Under the pieces are notes generated by a model, which worked only from the letters and a program-made list of their open reading frames with translations, did not search any database and was not told the DNA's origin. The translations under genes and the position numbers were made by a program. From Clostridiales bacterium (GTDB lineage: Bacteria > Bacillota > Clostridia > Lachnospirales > Lachnospiraceae), in contig DYCJ01000099.1 in the NCBI GenBank assembly GCA_019418195.1, forward strand, positions 1 to 8,428: 8,428 bases of DNA, given 5' to 3'. This document shows positions 6,526 to 8,428 of the stretch, piece by piece (the stretch's first letter is position 1; each line of letters opens with the position of its first letter).

Positions 6526-7232
6526 GAACGTTCCCCCCAATATCTCGTCAGCTCCTGCATGAACTGCTTGCTCCTCGGACGGCTGATCAGGAGCCGCTCG
6601 CCATGGACGATCGCATACTTGTCCTGCACCCCGTCTACATGTTCCAGATTGACGAGATAACATTTATTGATCCGTGAGAAATCCATTCCCTCCATAGCCT
6701 TTTCCACAGATTTCATCGTGCCGGACGAAACTACAGAGTCTTCTTTCGTGTGATAAATCAGATTATGCCCCTCACTCTCAATATAGTAGATATCAGAGAG
6801 CTCCATCCGCATGACGCCGCCTTTGACCGGTATCGTAATCCGCTTCCTGCTGCTCCGTTTCTTTATTTTGGCAACAGCCCTTCCAAATTTCTGGCTGAAA
6901 ATAAAGTAAGACACCGGTTTGAGTATATAATCCAGCGCGCCTACTTCATACCCCCGGATCGCATACTGAGGTGCGTTTGTTATAAATATGATGGAAACCG
7001 CCGAATCCACCTTCCGTATCTCCTCAGCAGCCGTCATGCCATCGATAAATTTCATTTCAATATCCATCAGGATAACATCAAACTGTGCCCGGTAGAACGC
7101 TGCGATCTCATCACCATCGTGATAGACCGTGACCTCAATCTGCTCACCGGACTCCTCCTTATACCGCTCCAGATATTCCTTCAATACGGAAATGTAGCTT
7201 TCCTCATCTTCCACGATCGCAATCCTGATCAT
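6522..7232 (-). CDS. LytTR-family response regulator (AgrA/LytR class), 236 aa
   Basis: A DNA-binding transcription regulator, presumed partner of the GHKL kinase with which its gene overlaps by four bases. The receiver domain (1-120) shows the acidic pocket VEDEE (7-11), phosphoacceptor Asp57 in LMDIEM, Thr85 in FITNAP and Lys105 in ILKPV. The LytTR DNA-binding domain spans about 131-232, with IYYIESEGHNLIYH (148-161) and the ending typical of the family, INKCYLVNLEHVD (188-200). The start is ATG 7232, with AGAGG 7 bases upstream. An earlier in-frame ATG at 7277 would add 15 residues but lies right at the predicted transcription start, 3 bases after the -10 hexamer, and has no ribosome binding site. 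Targets are not shown directly; the nearby GH3 operon, or its own promoter, are the natural candidates. Confidence 0.95.
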   Translation of the reverse strand: MIRIAIVEDEESYISVLKEYLERYKEESGEQIEVTVYHDGDEIAAFYRAQFDVILMDIEMKFIDGMTAAEEIRKVDSAVSIIFITNAPQYAIRGYEVGALDYILKPVSYFIFSQKFGRAVAKIKKRSSRKRITIPVKGGVMRMELSDIYYIESEGHNLIYHTKEDSVVSSGTMKSVEKAMEGMDFSRINKCYLVNLEHVDGVQDKYAIVHGERLLISRPRSKQFMQELTRYWGERS

Positions 7233-7262
7233 ACTGCAACCTCTGTTCTTTCTATAAAAAAC

Positions 7263-7307
7263 GACCTTGTATCGCATATGATTATATTATCTGCGAATTA
7301 CAAGGTC
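7263..7307. repeat. Long imperfect inverted repeat enclosing the regulator promoter
   Basis: The left arm GACCTTGTATCGCA (7263-7276) and right arm TGCGAATTACAAGGTC (7292-7307) are reverse complements except for two extra bases (AT, 7297-7298) in the right arm. The 15 bases between hold the -10 hexamer, the right arm overlaps the -35 hexamer and the left arm covers the predicted start of transcription. This placement fits an operator for repression or autoregulation. Confidence 0.65.
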
Positions 7308-7309
7308 AA
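7281..7309 (-). promoter_or_regulatory. Sigma-A-type promoter of the response regulator-kinase operon
   Basis: On the minus strand TTGACC (7304-7309) and TATAAT (7281-7286) are separated by exactly 17 bases, close to the housekeeping consensus. Transcription should start near 7274, leaving a leader of about 40 bases before ATG 7232. Confidence 0.8.
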
Positions 7310-7329
7310 GAAATTTTCTTTTATTATTA

Positions 7330-7357
7330 CCGGCGCATACTATATCATATGCGCCGG
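7330..7357 (-). terminator. Hairpin downstream of nifJ, probable terminator with a weak tail
   Basis: CCGGCGCATA and TATGCGCCGG form a perfect 10-bp stem with an 8-base loop, starting 31 bases after the nifJ stop codon. On the minus strand the tail is TAATAATAAAAG rather than a uridine run, so termination efficiency is uncertain. A smaller stem, CCTG-AAAAA-CAGG (7373-7385), and the palindrome CAGGTATACCTG (7365-7376) lie just before it. Confidence 0.5.
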
Positions 7358-7388
7358 CCAGAGTCAGGTATACCTGTTTTTCAGGTTT

Positions 7389-8428
7389 TTATTCAGCCTT
7401 ATCAGCTGCGTATACATCTACCAGTTTCTTCAGGTAGTCGTATCTCTCCATAGCTTCCTGCTCGTTGATCGCGAACAGTCTTGCAGCTTTCTCCGGGTTG
7501 GATCTCTTCAGGGCATTGTAACGCACCTCTCCGTCGAGGAATGCCTGATAGTCTTCCTGCTTCGGAGCCTTGCTGTCAAGTGAGAACTTGTCTCCCTCTG
7601 CAGCCGGATTGAACCGGAAGTTATTCCAGTATCCGCACTCTACTGCAAGCTGCTCCTCTGTCTGAGCCTTGCTCATACCCTTCTTGATACCGTGGTTGAT
7701 ACACGGAGCGTAAGCGATGATGAGTGACGGTCCCGGATAAGCCTCAGCCTCTGTGATGGCTTTGACTGTCTGGTTGAAGTCAGCACCCATAGCGATCTGT
7801 GCAACGTATACGTATCCGTAACTCATTGCCATACCTGCAAGGTCTTTCTTCTTCGTCTCTTTTCCGCCTGCTGCGAACTGTGCTGTAGCACCTGTCTTTG
7901 TAGCTTTTGAAGACTGTCCGCCTGTGTTGGAGTAAACCTCTGTATCGAATACCATGATGTTGATGTCCTTGCCGCTTGCAAGCACGTGGTCAACACCGCC
8001 GAATCCGATATCGTAAGCCCATCCGTCACCACCGAATACCCACTGGGATTTCTTAGCGAGGAAGTCTTTGTTCTTCAGAAGTTCTGTCTTCTCTGCGCGG
8101 TCGCATCCGCAGTTCTCCAGAGCTGCTACAAGTTTGTCTGTAGCTGTTCCGTTTGTAGCGCCGCATCCGAATGTATCAAGGTACTCCTGAGCTGCTGCCT
8201 TAACGTCTGCATCTTCTGCATCCTCAGCAAGTTTAGCTACAAGGCCTTTCATTCTGTCACGGATCGTATTCTGAGCGAGCAGCATACCATATCCGAACTC
8301 AGCATTGTCCTCGAACAGTGAGTTACACCAAGCCGGTCCTTTACCTTCCGGAGTTACCGTGTAAGGTGTGGACGGTGAGGAGTTACCCCAGATAGAAGAA
8401 CATCCTGTTGCGTTTGCGATGTACATTC
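7389..8428 (-). CDS. nifJ: Pyruvate:ferredoxin (flavodoxin) oxidoreductase, C-terminal part
   Basis: Converts pyruvate and CoA to acetyl-CoA and CO2, passing electrons to ferredoxin; a central step of anaerobic fermentation in the cytosol. Only the last ~345 residues are present, as the gene runs off the right edge; whole proteins are about 1170-1200 residues. Counting from the first visible Met (8426), the thiamine diphosphate-binding motif is GDGWAYDIG (133-141) followed by EVYSNTGGQ (163-171). Cys9 in NATGCSSIW and Cys242 in YAPCINHGI correspond to the two outlying ligands of the 4Fe-4S cluster nearest to thiamine diphosphate in the Desulfovibrio africanus enzyme. The C-terminal end (LKKLVDVYAADKAE) is natural, ending in TAA. 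It is a housekeeping gene with its own downstream hairpin, so no functional link to the following signalling genes is implied. Confidence 0.97.
   Translation of the reverse strand, partial: MYIANATGCSSIWGNSSPSTPYTVTPEGKGPAWCNSLFEDNAEFGYGMLLAQNTIRDRMKGLVAKLAEDAEDADVKAAAQEYLDTFGCGATNGTATDKLVAALENCGCDRAEKTELLKNKDFLAKKSQWVFGGDGWAYDIGFGGVDHVLASGKDINIMVFDTEVYSNTGGQSSKATKTGATAQFAAGGKETKKKDLAGMAMSYGYVYVAQIAMGADFNQTVKAITEAEAYPGPSLIIAYAPCINHGIKKGMSKAQTEEQLAVECGYWNNFRFNPAAEGDKFSLDSKAPKQEDYQAFLDGEVRYNALKRSNPEKAARLFAINEQEAMERYDYLKKLVDVYAADKAE

Noticed and set aside
6526..6663. Upstream start for the histidine kinase (46 extra residues)
   Set aside because: This stretch encodes the end of the LytTR domain in another frame; the ATG at 6525 has a Shine-Dalgarno and the typical ATGA overlap.
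7233..7277. Upstream ATG for the response regulator
   Set aside because: It lies about at the predicted transcription start and lacks a ribosome binding site; the receiver domain begins naturally at ATG 7232.
7277..7291. Phase-variable invertible promoter
   Set aside because: Arms enclose the -10, but a 15-base centre is too short for known invertases and no recombinase gene is present; an operator is simpler.
6750..7583. 277-codon open frame on the plus strand
   Set aside because: It crosses the response regulator, its promoter region and the end of nifJ in the opposite direction, with no domain character.
1..8428. CRISPR array, tRNA, rRNA, insertion sequence or prophage material
   Set aside because: No regularly spaced repeats, cloverleaf sequences, transposase or phage genes were seen; the window is ordinary chromosomal coding sequence with short gaps.

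Overview
The window reads as chromosome of an anaerobic gut-type Firmicute, most likely a Lachnospiraceae-like Clostridia. This is inferred from a pyruvate:ferredoxin oxidoreductase, a GHKL/LytTR two-component pair of the AgrC/AgrA style, strong AGGAGG-type ribosome binding sites, moderate GC, and a circularly permuted family 3 glycoside hydrolase of a kind known from rumen and gut clostridia. The exact genus cannot be fixed from sequence alone. All six genes lie on the minus strand, so transcription runs from high to low coordinates.

From right to left: (1) the C-terminal ~345 residues of nifJ, pyruvate:ferredoxin oxidoreductase, cut by the window edge, followed by a GC-rich hairpin; (2) a sigma-A-type promoter lying inside a long imperfect inverted repeat, driving a LytTR response regulator and a membrane GHKL histidine kinase that overlap by ATGA, closed by a 21-bp hairpin terminator; (3) a ~250-bp control region with an extended -10 promoter, an inverted repeat near the predicted transcript start and ACAGTT-type boxes that might bind the LytTR regulator; (4) an apparent operon of a large membrane-tethered, domain-swapped GH3 protein, a GtrA-like four-helix membrane protein, and a conventional GH3 beta-glucosidase running off the left edge.

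The GtrA-like gene has a good ribosome binding site and an otherwise continuous 203-codon frame, but an ochre stop sits at codon 31 inside the first membrane helix. It is annotated here as a (recent) pseudogene or possible sequencing error.

The two GH3 proteins share strongly similar sequence blocks in opposite order: the large one carries the usual C-terminal domain first and the catalytic barrel last, with two membrane helices in front and one behind. That topology would display the catalytic part outside the cell, pinned at both ends, while the second GH3 has no signal peptide and should be cytosolic. No sugar transporter, PTS component or LacI-type regulator is visible, so the pairing with a GtrA-like (lipid-linked sugar flippase family) protein leaves open a role in surface glycan or glycolipid turnover rather than simple sugar scavenging. 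That functional reading is inference.
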